This document shows positions 7,530 to 15,637 of a stretch of DNA of 24,933 nucleotides, piece after piece (position 1 is the stretch's first letter; every line of letters begins with the position of its first letter). The notes under the pieces are model-generated. The model worked only from the letters and a program-made list of their open reading frames with translations. It was not told the origin of the DNA and did no database searches. A program made the translations under genes and the position numbers. Origin of the DNA: JACTMZ01 sp044359955 (GTDB lineage: Bacteria; Verrucomicrobiota; Verrucomicrobiia; Chthoniobacterales; JACTMZ01); assembly GCA_044359955.1 (NCBI GenBank), contig JBIKLF010000031.1, positions 1 to 24,933 on the forward strand. Direction: 5' to 3'.

Positions 7530-9995
7530 TTAAAGTTGACGAATCTTCAGCAGATCGCCTGCACGCACCGCGAGTTCGAGGGGTTCGATCGCGGCGGCGA
7601 TGCCACGGGGTTCGTTATTGAGAAAAACGCGTGCGCGGCCCGGCACCATGATCCGGAGCACTTTCGTCTGGGATACCCTCACCTCGGCTTCCGTGAGCTC
7701 TCCCTCCGCCCAGGCCATGTCGACCGTGAACCCGCCCCGCGCACGCAATCCCCGGACCGCACCGGATGGCCACGCTTCCGGTAATGCCGGCAGCAGCTCG
7801 ATTTCTCCCGCATGGCTCTGTAGCAGCATTTCCGCCATGGCGGCGGTCGCCCCCAGGTTGCCATCGATCTGGAAAACCCCCTCGCCGTCCTTGGCCGGAT
7901 GGGTGTCCATGAGATTCGGATAAGTGGCGTTGCGCAGAAGCTTGAGCAAAGTGGCCCGTGCTTGGTCGCCCTCCCCCAGTCGCGCCCACAGCCCGGCAAA
8001 CTGCGCCAAACTCCACCCCGTGTTGCTCGTGTTGCTGATGTTCGTGTGAAGCACCTCCACCGGCTGGCCCTCCTCATCAGCCGGGTCCGTGGTGCCGCTC
8101 GGATCTGTGCGGACCACCAAGCTTTTGCGCGCTGCGGCGGCCAACTCGGGCGAATTGCGCGGTGTGATCGCCCCTCCGGGATAGAGCGCGTAGAGATGCG
8201 ACGCATGCCGGTGGTTGGGCTCCCGTTCGCGAAATTCCTGCGACCACTCCATGATGCGACCGTCGCTGGCAATGCGCGTCGGCGCCAACTTGGCCCGGGC
8301 CGACCGGACACTCGCGACAAACTCATCGTTGATCTCCAACTCGGCGGCAGCCGCCAGCGTGTTGTCGAACAACTCCGCGATGATCTGCTGATCCATCGTC
8401 GGCCCCATGTCGAGGGTGCCCGTCGAGCCGTCCGCCGCAAAATAGGTGTTTTCGGGAGAAATCGACGGTCCGCTGACCAATTCGCCCGTGGCGGGGTTGG
8501 GCACGAGCCAGTCGAGAAAAAACTCCGAGGCCTCACGCAAAATGGGGTAGCCTGTGGTCCCGAGGTATTCTTTGTCTCCGTTGAAAGCGTAATGTTCCCA
8601 AACGTGCTGGCATGTCCACGCCGCTCCGACCGGCCAGACGTTCAGTCCTTTGACCGGGCTGGTGAAAAGGTTGGCATTTGCCCGGTGGGAAGTAACGAAT
8701 CCATCGGCACCATAGACATCCCTCGCCGTCCTCCTGCCGTTTTCGCGCAGCCGGTCGAGGAGATTGATCAGCTTGGGATGCAGTTCAGCTAAGTTGACCG
8801 TCTCCACCGGCCAGTAGTTCATCTGGGCATTGATGTCGAAATGCCACCCGCTGAACCAGGGAGGGTTCAAGCGGTGGTTCCAGATCCCCTGCAGGTTGGC
8901 CGGTAAAGTTCCGGGGTCGCGCGAGCTGCCGATGAGGAGATAACGACCGTATTGGAAATAAAGCGCCAGCAGTCCCGGGTCATCACCGCCCTCCCTCACC
9001 AGCTGGAGACGCTCGTCCGTCGGTAGAGGATCGAGATTTGGGTTCTCCCCCAAGTTCAAACTCACACGCCGCATGAGTTCTTGGTGGGCGGCCACGTGCG
9101 CCTCCTTGAGTTGCTCGTAGGGAATCTTTGCTGCCGTGGCCAAAGTCCGCGCGACGCGAGCTTCCGGCGCCTCATCTCCGGCGTAATCGGTGGCCGCCGT
9201 GAGCAGAATAGTGACGCTATCTGCACCGCGCACATGGAGTTGGCCATTTTCCTTTCTGACGCTGCCGCCCTCGGTCACCACTTGCAACCCGGCCACGAAA
9301 TGCACGCCCTCTGTGGCTTTGCCGGGATCGGTCACACCGGTCATGCGCAGCGTTGTTTCCGTGACCGCTTCTGTTTCGGCTCCCTCCTCCCGCGAAAGCG
9401 TCAGCGAGACATCGATGCCCTTTCGTTGGTCGCCCGCCAGCCGGACCACCAACACATCCTGGGCGGGACTGGCAAAAACCTCGCGCTCCATCGTGCCATG
9501 CTCGCTCTGCAAACGCACTGCTGCGACACCTTGGTCGAGATCAAGCCAGCGCACATACTCCTGCGCCTTTAAGCCCGGAAATTCCAGAGTGAGATCGCCG
9601 AGCGGTTGGTAAGATCCGAGAGGACGCGGTCCGAGCACTTCACGATCGATCAACTTCTGCGCTTCCCCAGGTTTGCCGGCAAACAAAAGCTCGCGGATCT
9701 CGGGTAAGAACTTGTGAGCACCCGGTCGGTCGGTTTCGATACTCTGGCGGGACCAGACAGACTCTTCGTTCAAGGCAAGCCGTTCGATTTCGACTCCTCC
9801 ATAGACCATCGCCCCGAGCCGCCCGTTGCCGACCGGCAGCGCCTCGGACCATTGGGCCGCCGGGTGACCATACCAAAGAGAATGTGCAGGGTTGAATTTT
9901 TCTCCCGGCGCTTGGCGTGAATCACCGGGTTGGCAGGCAGTGGTAAGGCAAGCAATCATAAGCATAAAAGATTTGGTGATTTTATAGTTATTCAT
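7530..9995 (-). CDS. GH95 alpha-L-fucosidase, predicted lipoprotein
   Basis: An 821-aa enzyme that would remove terminal alpha-L-fucose (some GH95 members act on L-galactose) from glycans. The start chosen is ATG 9995, because it gives a signal sequence ending in a lipobox-like LTTAC at about residues 17-21; the frame is open 18 codons further upstream. GH95 hallmarks appear in order: PVGNGRLGAMVYGG near the N-terminus, NLQGIWN, DINAQMNYWP (about 388, carrying the Asn residues that assist catalysis), GPSISPEN (Glu about 513, the presumed general acid) and FQIDGNLG (about 710), then a C-terminal beta domain. The length fits the family. The gene lies 66 nt after the unknown 956-aa secreted protein and 18 nt before fucP, so substrate cleavage and uptake are cotranscribed. 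Confidence 0.92.
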   Translation of the reverse strand: MNNYKITKSFMLMIACLTTACQPGDSRQAPGEKFNPAHSLWYGHPAAQWSEALPVGNGRLGAMVYGGVEIERLALNEESVWSRQSIETDRPGAHKFLPEIRELLFAGKPGEAQKLIDREVLGPRPLGSYQPLGDLTLEFPGLKAQEYVRWLDLDQGVAAVRLQSEHGTMEREVFASPAQDVLVVRLAGDQRKGIDVSLTLSREEGAETEAVTETTLRMTGVTDPGKATEGVHFVAGLQVVTEGGSVRKENGQLHVRGADSVTILLTAATDYAGDEAPEARVARTLATAAKIPYEQLKEAHVAAHQELMRRVSLNLGENPNLDPLPTDERLQLVREGGDDPGLLALYFQYGRYLLIGSSRDPGTLPANLQGIWNHRLNPPWFSGWHFDINAQMNYWPVETVNLAELHPKLINLLDRLRENGRRTARDVYGADGFVTSHRANANLFTSPVKGLNVWPVGAAWTCQHVWEHYAFNGDKEYLGTTGYPILREASEFFLDWLVPNPATGELVSGPSISPENTYFAADGSTGTLDMGPTMDQQIIAELFDNTLAAAAELEINDEFVASVRSARAKLAPTRIASDGRIMEWSQEFREREPNHRHASHLYALYPGGAITPRNSPELAAAARKSLVVRTDPSGTTDPADEEGQPVEVLHTNISNTSNTGWSLAQFAGLWARLGEGDQARATLLKLLRNATYPNLMDTHPAKDGEGVFQIDGNLGATAAMAEMLLQSHAGEIELLPALPEAWPSGAVRGLRARGGFTVDMAWAEGELTEAEVRVSQTKVLRIMVPGRARVFLNNEPRGIAAAIEPLELAVRAGDLLKIRQL

Positions 9996-10061
9996 ATTCT
10001 TTTTCGGGCGTTCAGATTGATGGCATCCATCCGGCAGAAGCTCTGACATCTCTGGGTGCCG

Positions 10062-12932
10062 TCAATCCGCATCTTTTTGCTCCGCGAGGAGCAACGACAT
10101 GCCTGGTGACTTTTTCATTTCCAAGCTGGTCGTTTCGACTTCCATCTCGCACTCAAAGTCGCCCTTGGCCTCATCCAACCACACGGAAAACTCAAAGGGG
10201 AACGTGCCGTCTTCGATCGTTTGCCACTCTCCCTCGCCTTGCCGCCATTTAAGCCGGGCGGTGATCACATCCTCCGGCAAGGCATCGGTGTAAACAAAAG
10301 CATTGGTCAACCCCACCCCCATCGAGAGCAACAACCCATGCAGTTTGCCAAACGGAGCCTCAAGGGTCTGGATGCTGCCCGGACCGAGTTTGGGGCCGCC
10401 CTCCGCGAACATACGACCCTGCAGGGTTTTCCGCAGCTCGGCTCCGTCGACGGCAAAAGCGACGATTCCCTTCGGGGCAAGCGTAATATCCATCTCCTTG
10501 GACGCCACCGAACCATCGGAGACCTCCTGATTGTCGACCCACCGGCGCAGCGCGGCTGCTTCGGGAATCCTCGCGCGGTCGGGGTTGAATTTCAGGGTGG
10601 CTTTTTCCCCGCCGAAAGACTGGTTCCACACGACCACGTAAAGTTTGCCGTTGCCCCAACCGGCGATCCATTCAAGTTGCGGATTGTCCAAGCTCAGCAA
10701 ATCCAGCGGACACCAAAGTTGCACATTCTCCTCGTCGTAAAACCGGCCCGGTCGCGCGCCAAAGGCCTGCACCCGGAAATGGCCGCCGGCCATCGAACTT
10801 CCGGGAAAAACGATTTTCCGGTCGGAGCGGTCGAAACAATCCGTGACCAAATAGTCGATCATCGCTCCGACCACCTCCCAGGCATGGCCGGGATTGAATG
10901 AAGTGTAATTCTGCCGCCAGACCGGATTCTCCATCGCGTCGGAAAGCTCGGTGACCAACGAGCGCTGTGTGCGGTTGTCCCCTGCGTAGTTCGCGTAGCG
11001 GCCGACCATGGCCCAGCGCGCCACCGCGCGCATCAAGTCGTCATTGGCATGCGAGGCCACGCGCAGCAATTGGGGTGGATGATTGAGCCACAACTCGGCC
11101 CGGTGATGCGAAAAAGTTTCCAGTCCGATTTCCGATCCCCGCCACGCTGGCACGGACTTTTCCGTCGTGGGAAAACCCTCGGGAGGCGGGAACCCCCATC
11201 TCCGGTGGCGCCCGTCCGAATGGTAATGCACCGGGACTTTTCCGCCCCGGTCAAAAACCACATCCCGGTCGGGCACCGCGGGGAAAAGATTGATACCCTC
11301 GGATATTCTCCGGTAGAGCCGTTGCCTCGCCGCTTGGAGCAGGGTTTCATCACCCGTCGCTTCGTATATCTCCAAAAAGTCGAAATAATCCCCACCGGGC
11401 CGCGTCGCGGCCTTGAGTGCCGACTCCTTGGCCCCTTGCAGTTTTGCTTCGTCACCCGCCAGCTTCCACTGGGCCAACAGATCGGTCATGCGGTTTCCCT
11501 CCTGTTTCTCCGCGTAAAATTTGAAGGCGTAGGTTCTTCCCCGGTAGAGTTCCCACAATGTAACGAGTTGCGGAAGGCGCAAGTAAGGGGCACCTAGACG
11601 GCGCTGCATCGATTTCTCCACCTGCCCGGTTTTGACGATATCGTAGGGTGCAAAGACGTTGCCTTCCCGCGAAATCCCCATTTCCACCACCGGCAACGCG
11701 CGCTGACGGTAAAAATCCTCGTCATCCAAAACCACCGCCGCGCTCAGACCAAAGATCGGGGAGAAGGGTTTGAAAATTCCCGACTGGTCGGACCAGTAGT
11801 TGTAATACTTTTGCTCGGAATCCCATTGGGCGAAGTTTTTGCCGTTTTTATCGCGCAGATAATCCATCACCCGCCCGATCGCCAAATACAGCGGTCCGGG
11901 CCCCGAATTGTCCCGCATGTCGCGGATCGTGTAAATTTCCCCGGCCACATACCGGAAAGCATCATGCCACGCTCCCTCCTGCAGACAGAATAACAGCCTG
12001 AAGTCGAACCTCTGCCCCGTTTGCAGCTTCGAGGTCTCCGTGCCCATGACAGGAGCAACAATGGCAGGATAATATACACCGTTTTCCTTGCGAATCATCG
12101 AGCCGAAACGGGACGTCTCGCGAACAGGCATGTCGTCACGCCAAGAGGCGGAGTCCGGATGAACAACCGCCAAGTAGTTCTGCTGCCCGTTGCTGACGTG
12201 GGCTCTCGGCAGGCGCTCGTTCACCTCCAGCATGACAAAATGGGCTTGATTGGTGTTCCAGCCCGCGGCCGGCTGGGGCACGGGAACCACGTCGGCTTCG
12301 GCGACCCCGGGCATTCCCGTGAAAATCACCGAGTAAAAACCACTCCGGTTTGCCGTGAGCGCATAGCTGATCAAAGGTGGCCCGCCCTCGGCCGGCAGCG
12401 ACACCTCAGCGGAGAGTGTGAAATCTTTGGACTCGGGGAAATGCCACTTGATAACACCGCCTTCGAGTGATGCGCGTACAACCAAGAGATCATTGCGGTC
12501 CCCGACCCGAAAAGGGTCCGTTGTTCCCTCAGCATCGCGGCCAATAACTTTAGCTTTGCCCTCACCATAGTCCCAAACTCGCTTCCCTGGAGAATCCTCG
12601 GTGACCGCAACTTTCAGCTTCATCTCTTTATTGAGCCAATTATTGAGTTCGGCCAATGGAGCTTCATAGGCGCCCCATCGCACAGCCCATCGGGGACCCA
12701 GGAGAAAATTACCCCAATTATAGCCCAGCTTCGGATCCTTGCCGCTGAACATCACGACGAACGTCGGGCTCAGGCGCGCCTCGCTTCCTTCTTTGTTGCT
12801 GACCAGGACCGAACCATCCTCCTGCAGGATCAACTTGTAATCCTCATTGGCTAGCGTCTCCGAGCCGTCCACAGCGCGCGGCAGAGCAGTGATAAGCCCG
12901 GCAACCATCAGCCAGAAAAAGCGGGCCATCAT
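10062..12932 (-). CDS. large secreted protein of unknown family, possible carbohydrate-active enzyme
   Basis: A 956-aa protein whose first 22 or so residues (MMARFFWLMVAGLITALPRA) form a signal peptide. I do not recognise the family. The N-terminal third is beta-rich and Trp/Gly-rich (GYNWGNFLLGPRWAVRWG). The middle is helical with repeated aromatic and charged pairs (WDSEQKYYNYWSDQSG, GDYFDFLEIYEATGDE, WRGSEIGLETFSHHRAELW), as in alpha/alpha-toroid lyases and hydrolases. The C-terminal part is beta-sandwich-like. The ATG at 12932 overlaps the TGA of the upstream gene by 4 nt (ATGA) and has an AGGAGA ahead of it, so translation is coupled. Placement directly before GH95 and fucP suggests action on a fucose-containing polysaccharide or on its uptake. 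A heparinase-like or new lyase/hydrolase family is possible but unproven. Confidence 0.85.
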   Translation of the reverse strand: MMARFFWLMVAGLITALPRAVDGSETLANEDYKLILQEDGSVLVSNKEGSEARLSPTFVVMFSGKDPKLGYNWGNFLLGPRWAVRWGAYEAPLAELNNWLNKEMKLKVAVTEDSPGKRVWDYGEGKAKVIGRDAEGTTDPFRVGDRNDLLVVRASLEGGVIKWHFPESKDFTLSAEVSLPAEGGPPLISYALTANRSGFYSVIFTGMPGVAEADVVPVPQPAAGWNTNQAHFVMLEVNERLPRAHVSNGQQNYLAVVHPDSASWRDDMPVRETSRFGSMIRKENGVYYPAIVAPVMGTETSKLQTGQRFDFRLLFCLQEGAWHDAFRYVAGEIYTIRDMRDNSGPGPLYLAIGRVMDYLRDKNGKNFAQWDSEQKYYNYWSDQSGIFKPFSPIFGLSAAVVLDDEDFYRQRALPVVEMGISREGNVFAPYDIVKTGQVEKSMQRRLGAPYLRLPQLVTLWELYRGRTYAFKFYAEKQEGNRMTDLLAQWKLAGDEAKLQGAKESALKAATRPGGDYFDFLEIYEATGDETLLQAARQRLYRRISEGINLFPAVPDRDVVFDRGGKVPVHYHSDGRHRRWGFPPPEGFPTTEKSVPAWRGSEIGLETFSHHRAELWLNHPPQLLRVASHANDDLMRAVARWAMVGRYANYAGDNRTQRSLVTELSDAMENPVWRQNYTSFNPGHAWEVVGAMIDYLVTDCFDRSDRKIVFPGSSMAGGHFRVQAFGARPGRFYDEENVQLWCPLDLLSLDNPQLEWIAGWGNGKLYVVVWNQSFGGEKATLKFNPDRARIPEAAALRRWVDNQEVSDGSVASKEMDITLAPKGIVAFAVDGAELRKTLQGRMFAEGGPKLGPGSIQTLEAPFGKLHGLLLSMGVGLTNAFVYTDALPEDVITARLKWRQGEGEWQTIEDGTFPFEFSVWLDEAKGDFECEMEVETTSLEMKKSPGMSLLLAEQKDAD

Positions 12933-13483
12933 TCTCCTGTCACCTTTCCAGACCACCGCTCGTAGAATGGCTTGTTCCGTTCCGTATGCGGCCACGCGAC
13001 TTCGTAACGAACATAAATATCGGGATCCAGCAAACGCTGCCAATCAAGATCCAGCGCCGCCTTGATGAATTCGGGCTTCACCTTGTCCACTCCTTCACTG
13101 ATACCGAAGTCCACGAGAAGCTCGCGGCTTTCCACCGGCAACTTGTCGAAATTCTTCCCGTATTTCACGGGCAAGATTTGCCGCCATTCATTTTCAACCA
13201 GTGCAATCTGACGGGAAAAACTTTCGAGCGCTTCTTCACCCGACCAGCCATCACGGAAAAGCTTCTTGTCGATCACTTCCTGACGGTAGCCGATCCTGCG
13301 CCCGACCGGTGATGCATAGGGGTAAAAACGCCCGTCCTCGCGCAAACCGAGGTTGTCGGGATTGGCCATCCTTCGGAGGTAAACATCGAACGACTCGTCG
13401 GCCGGGGCAGCGCAAGCCGGCACCAGCGCGACGGCGAACAACCAACAGCCCATGACAAGACATTGGCGACGGGAGGGGACCAT
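12929..13483 (-). CDS. small secreted protein, remotely lysozyme-like
   Basis: A 184-aa protein from ATG 13483; an in-frame ATG 14 codons upstream (13525) is less likely because it would bury the signal peptide. The first 25 residues form a hydrophobic leader ending in LVPACAAPA, compatible with signal peptidase I or, less well, a lipobox. The mature part holds EDGRFYPYASPVGRRIGY and later LLVDFGISEG and RNKPFYERW. These vaguely recall the order of motifs in GH24-type lysozymes, but key positions are not clearly kept, so the similarity may be chance. It is the first gene of the operon that continues into the 956-aa secreted protein (4-nt overlap), GH95 and fucP. Function is unknown. Confidence 0.75.
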   Translation of the reverse strand: MVPSRRQCLVMGCWLFAVALVPACAAPADESFDVYLRRMANPDNLGLREDGRFYPYASPVGRRIGYRQEVIDKKLFRDGWSGEEALESFSRQIALVENEWRQILPVKYGKNFDKLPVESRELLVDFGISEGVDKVKPEFIKAALDLDWQRLLDPDIYVRYEVAWPHTERNKPFYERWSGKVTGE

Positions 13484-13561
13484 CCGGGCAATATATCCGC
13501 ATGCTGTTTTTACCGTGAGATACATTTGCGTTTTAGAAGTGGGATTTTGCGTCGCCTTGCA

Positions 13562-13876
13562 TCATCGGCCCTGGCCAGGCGTCACTGTCCTGCCGTCATC
13601 CACAGATACCAAGAGACTGAAACTCCTGCGCACCGCAAGCGGATCCATCCGGAGATCTTGGCAAGGGCAGTCCACCGCCAAAAGCTTCCCGCTGTTCCCT
13701 ACCCGGGAGGGGTCGGAGTTCCCCCTGCAGCCCGACGAATCCGCCCGTTGGGCATCCGTGAGGATAAAAATGATGCCGGGCAACGCGTCTTGCGGTGACG
13801 CCTCCAGCCGCGGATGAACCGGCACAAAGGCCGGAACCAAGGGAATGCTCGCCATCCGTCCACGAAAGATTTTCAT
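13562..13876 (-). pseudogene. sulfatase N-terminal remnant
   Basis: From an ATG at 13876 the frame reads a short leader, then LPGIIFILTDAQRADSSGCRGN, close to the conserved start of type I sulfatases (normally N-I-I-F-I-L-T-D-D-Q-R-A-D). The second metal-binding Asp is Ala here. After about 54 codons the resemblance is lost and the frame ends at 13562 with no C-x-P-S-R active site. It therefore looks like the 5' stub of a sulfatase deleted between the secreted-protein operon and the IclR gene. 13526-13561 holds nothing recognisable. Confidence 0.5.
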
Positions 13877-13896
13877 CAGGAGGCTTCCCCGTCGCC

Positions 13897-14607
13897 CTAA
13901 ATAGCCTTGGCCACGGCGTTCGCACATTTCAACAAATGCGGGACCAACTTGGCCGCGCTTTGCCTGCCTTGACGCAAGCGCAGACAGGATACGGTTAGTG
14001 CCGCCACCACCTGCCCCGCCGCGTCCCGGACCGGCACCCCGACATCGACAATCCCCACCGCATGTGTGCTGTCGGCCACCTCGTATCCCCGGCTCGCAAT
14101 TTTTCTGAGGGCTGCTTTCTGCGGATCTTTGACGTTTACCGGCAGGCATCCGTAAGCCGCCAGCAGCCGGCCGGAGACCGTCTTTTCACGGCCGAGACGG
14201 GCTCCTTGCTGCAAGCTCAGACGCACCAAGCCGCCCCCCGGAACATCCAGCAGCAACAGCGCACTATCCCCATCCGGAACGCTCAGGTGAATGGACTGCG
14301 AGTGCCGGCGTGAAAATTCCGCCATGGGAGCAAAGGCCGCTTGTTGCAGTCGCCAGTGCGGGGGATAGGCCGACGCCAATCGCGTTATCAGCCCAGTCAG
14401 GATATAACCCCCGCTCCCCTGTCGGTGCAGATACCCCCGCTCCAGCAGACATGACACGGGGCGCTGCACCTCGGAAACCGCCAAGTTCAGCCCTTGGGCT
14501 ATGCCGGTCAGCGTGACCGGTTCAGGTTGCCTGGCCATCCACTCAAGCACATCAAGACCCCGGTCCAGAGCCGGAACAAGGTAGGATCGTTTTTTATTCT
14601 TAACCAT
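13897..14607 (-). CDS. IclR-family transcriptional regulator
   Basis: A 236-aa regulator. The winged HTH lies at residues about 8-75 (VPALDRGLDVLEWMA, then LTGIAQGLNLAVSEVQRPVS, then GGYILTG). The effector domain runs to about 230, with the typical DVGVPVRDAAGQVVAALTVS near its end. The ATG at 14607 was chosen because family similarity begins just after it; an in-frame start 22 codons upstream (14673) would overlap the divergent gene. It is divergent from the RraA-led fucose operon with a 43-nt gap, so it probably controls that operon. IclR regulators of sugar-acid operons respond to pathway intermediates. An IclR gene also accompanies the fucose locus of Campylobacter jejuni (from memory). 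Confidence 0.9.
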   Translation of the reverse strand: MVKNKKRSYLVPALDRGLDVLEWMARQPEPVTLTGIAQGLNLAVSEVQRPVSCLLERGYLHRQGSGGYILTGLITRLASAYPPHWRLQQAAFAPMAEFSRRHSQSIHLSVPDGDSALLLLDVPGGGLVRLSLQQGARLGREKTVSGRLLAAYGCLPVNVKDPQKAALRKIASRGYEVADSTHAVGIVDVGVPVRDAAGQVVAALTVSCLRLRQGRQSAAKLVPHLLKCANAVAKAI

Positions 14608-14620
14608 AAAACTTATTGCA

Positions 14621-14626
14621 TATAAT
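14621..14626 (+). promoter_or_regulatory. possible -10 box in the IclR/fucose operon divergent promoter
   Basis: A TATAAT lies in an AT-rich 43-nt gap between the IclR start (14607) and the RraA-like start (14651). Transcription would start near 14633. The same patch reads TATTAT on the other strand and could serve the IclR gene. A short inverted pair, ATTGC at 14615 and GCAAT near 14633, brackets it, but no strong operator palindrome is evident. Confidence 0.35.
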
Positions 14627-14650
14627 ACCCAGCAATTCCATACTGGCAAT

Positions 14651-15331
14651 ATGTCGTCACCGCGGGAAAACACCTTAAATTACCATGACAGTTACGGGGA
14701 ACGGTTGGAAAATTGCTACTCTGGAGCAGTTTACGATGTGCTTCGCTCCATGGGATACCCCGACCAGATTCTACCGCGTACGATCCGACCTTTGGATCCT
14801 CAGCGGCCTCTGGCCGGCCGGATTTTCACCGTGAGCGGCCATGCGGATATCACTGTCGACGGACATACCACGCTGCTGGAGTGGACCAAAATGCTCTCCC
14901 ACGCCCCGCCGGGCAGCGTGGTCGTCTGCCAGCCGAATGACGACACGCTGGCACATATGGGTGAACTGTCGGCCGAAACTTTTGTTTATAAAGGTGTCAA
15001 AGGCTACCTGTGCGATGGAGGGTGCCGCGATACGGTGAAAATCGTACAGACCGGACTCCGGGTTTGGTTTCGTTACCACACCCCGCGGGACGTGGTCGGA
15101 CGCTGGGTTCCCGATCGCTTCGCGGAACCGATCGTGATCGGGGATGTTTCTATCCGCGCGGGCGATTACCTGATGGCAGACCGGGACGGTGCTTTGATTA
15201 TCCCCCACGAGATCGTTGAAGAAGTGACCCTCAAAGTCGAGGAGGTGCTCCGGACGGAAAATAAAGTCAGAACGGCGATTTTGCAGGGGGTTGATCCTGT
15301 CGAGGCCTACTTGCAATTCCGCAAATTTTAA
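14651..15331 (+). CDS. RraA-like / HMG-CHA aldolase-family protein
   Basis: A 226-aa cytoplasmic protein. The family motif block is clear: GELSAE at 104-109, then GVKGYLCDGGCRD ending with R126 and D127, the substrate- and metal-binding pair of class II HMG/CHA aldolases. The following acidic residue expected in the aldolase motif (R-D-x2-E/D) is Lys130 here. That departs from characterised aldolases, so the activity may differ or be absent. Such proteins often occur in sugar-acid operons, where aldolase or decarboxylase roles are proposed. It is the first gene of the operon, with the split UxaA genes starting 3 nt after its stop. A role in handling a keto acid of the fucose route is inference. 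Confidence 0.82.
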   Translation: MSSPRENTLNYHDSYGERLENCYSGAVYDVLRSMGYPDQILPRTIRPLDPQRPLAGRIFTVSGHADITVDGHTTLLEWTKMLSHAPPGSVVVCQPNDDTLAHMGELSAETFVYKGVKGYLCDGGCRDTVKIVQTGLRVWFRYHTPRDVVGRWVPDRFAEPIVIGDVSIRAGDYLMADRDGALIIPHEIVEEVTLKVEEVLRTENKVRTAILQGVDPVEAYLQFRKF

Positions 15332-15334
15332 CCG

Positions 15335-15637
15335 ATGGACACCATCCGCTTGGCCCCGCATGACAATATCGTCGTTCTTACCCGCAGCGTGGATACCGGG
15401 GAAACTGTCGTCGTCGAAGGTCGTACGCACCGCGTGAACTGTGCCTTGGGACCGGGGCATAAGCTGGCGGTGTGCGACATCCCGGCCGGCGGCAAAATTT
15501 TCAAATACGGGGCTCCGATCGGATCAGCCACTGCAGACATCCATGCGGGTGATCATGTACATCTTCACAATTTGCAGAGCGACTATTTGCCCACTTACAC
15601 CTTGGAGCCGGACCGTCACTTCCATTTCAACGGATGA
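15335..15637 (+). CDS. UxaA-family dehydratase, N-terminal SAF-domain subunit
   Basis: A 100-aa SAF-domain protein (IRLAPHDNIVV start, DIPAGGKIFKYGAPIG centre, GDHVHLHN end), equivalent to the N-terminal part of altronate/galactarate dehydratases. It overlaps the large subunit by 4 nt (ATGA), so the two are translationally coupled and should form one enzyme. In this operon the complex would dehydrate a six-carbon sugar acid. L-fuconate is the likely substrate because split UxaA genes also occur in the Campylobacter jejuni fucose locus (from memory). Confidence 0.9.
   Translation: MDTIRLAPHDNIVVLTRSVDTGETVVVEGRTHRVNCALGPGHKLAVCDIPAGGKIFKYGAPIGSATADIHAGDHVHLHNLQSDYLPTYTLEPDRHFHFNG

Noticed and set aside
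6648..7784. 378-codon plus-strand frame across fucP and the end of GH95
   Set aside because: Antisense to two clearly identified genes, with composition typical of a GC-rich shadow frame.
13463..13817. Plus-strand open frames near the start of the small secreted protein
   Set aside because: They overlap the signal-peptide gene and the sulfatase stub and show no domain.
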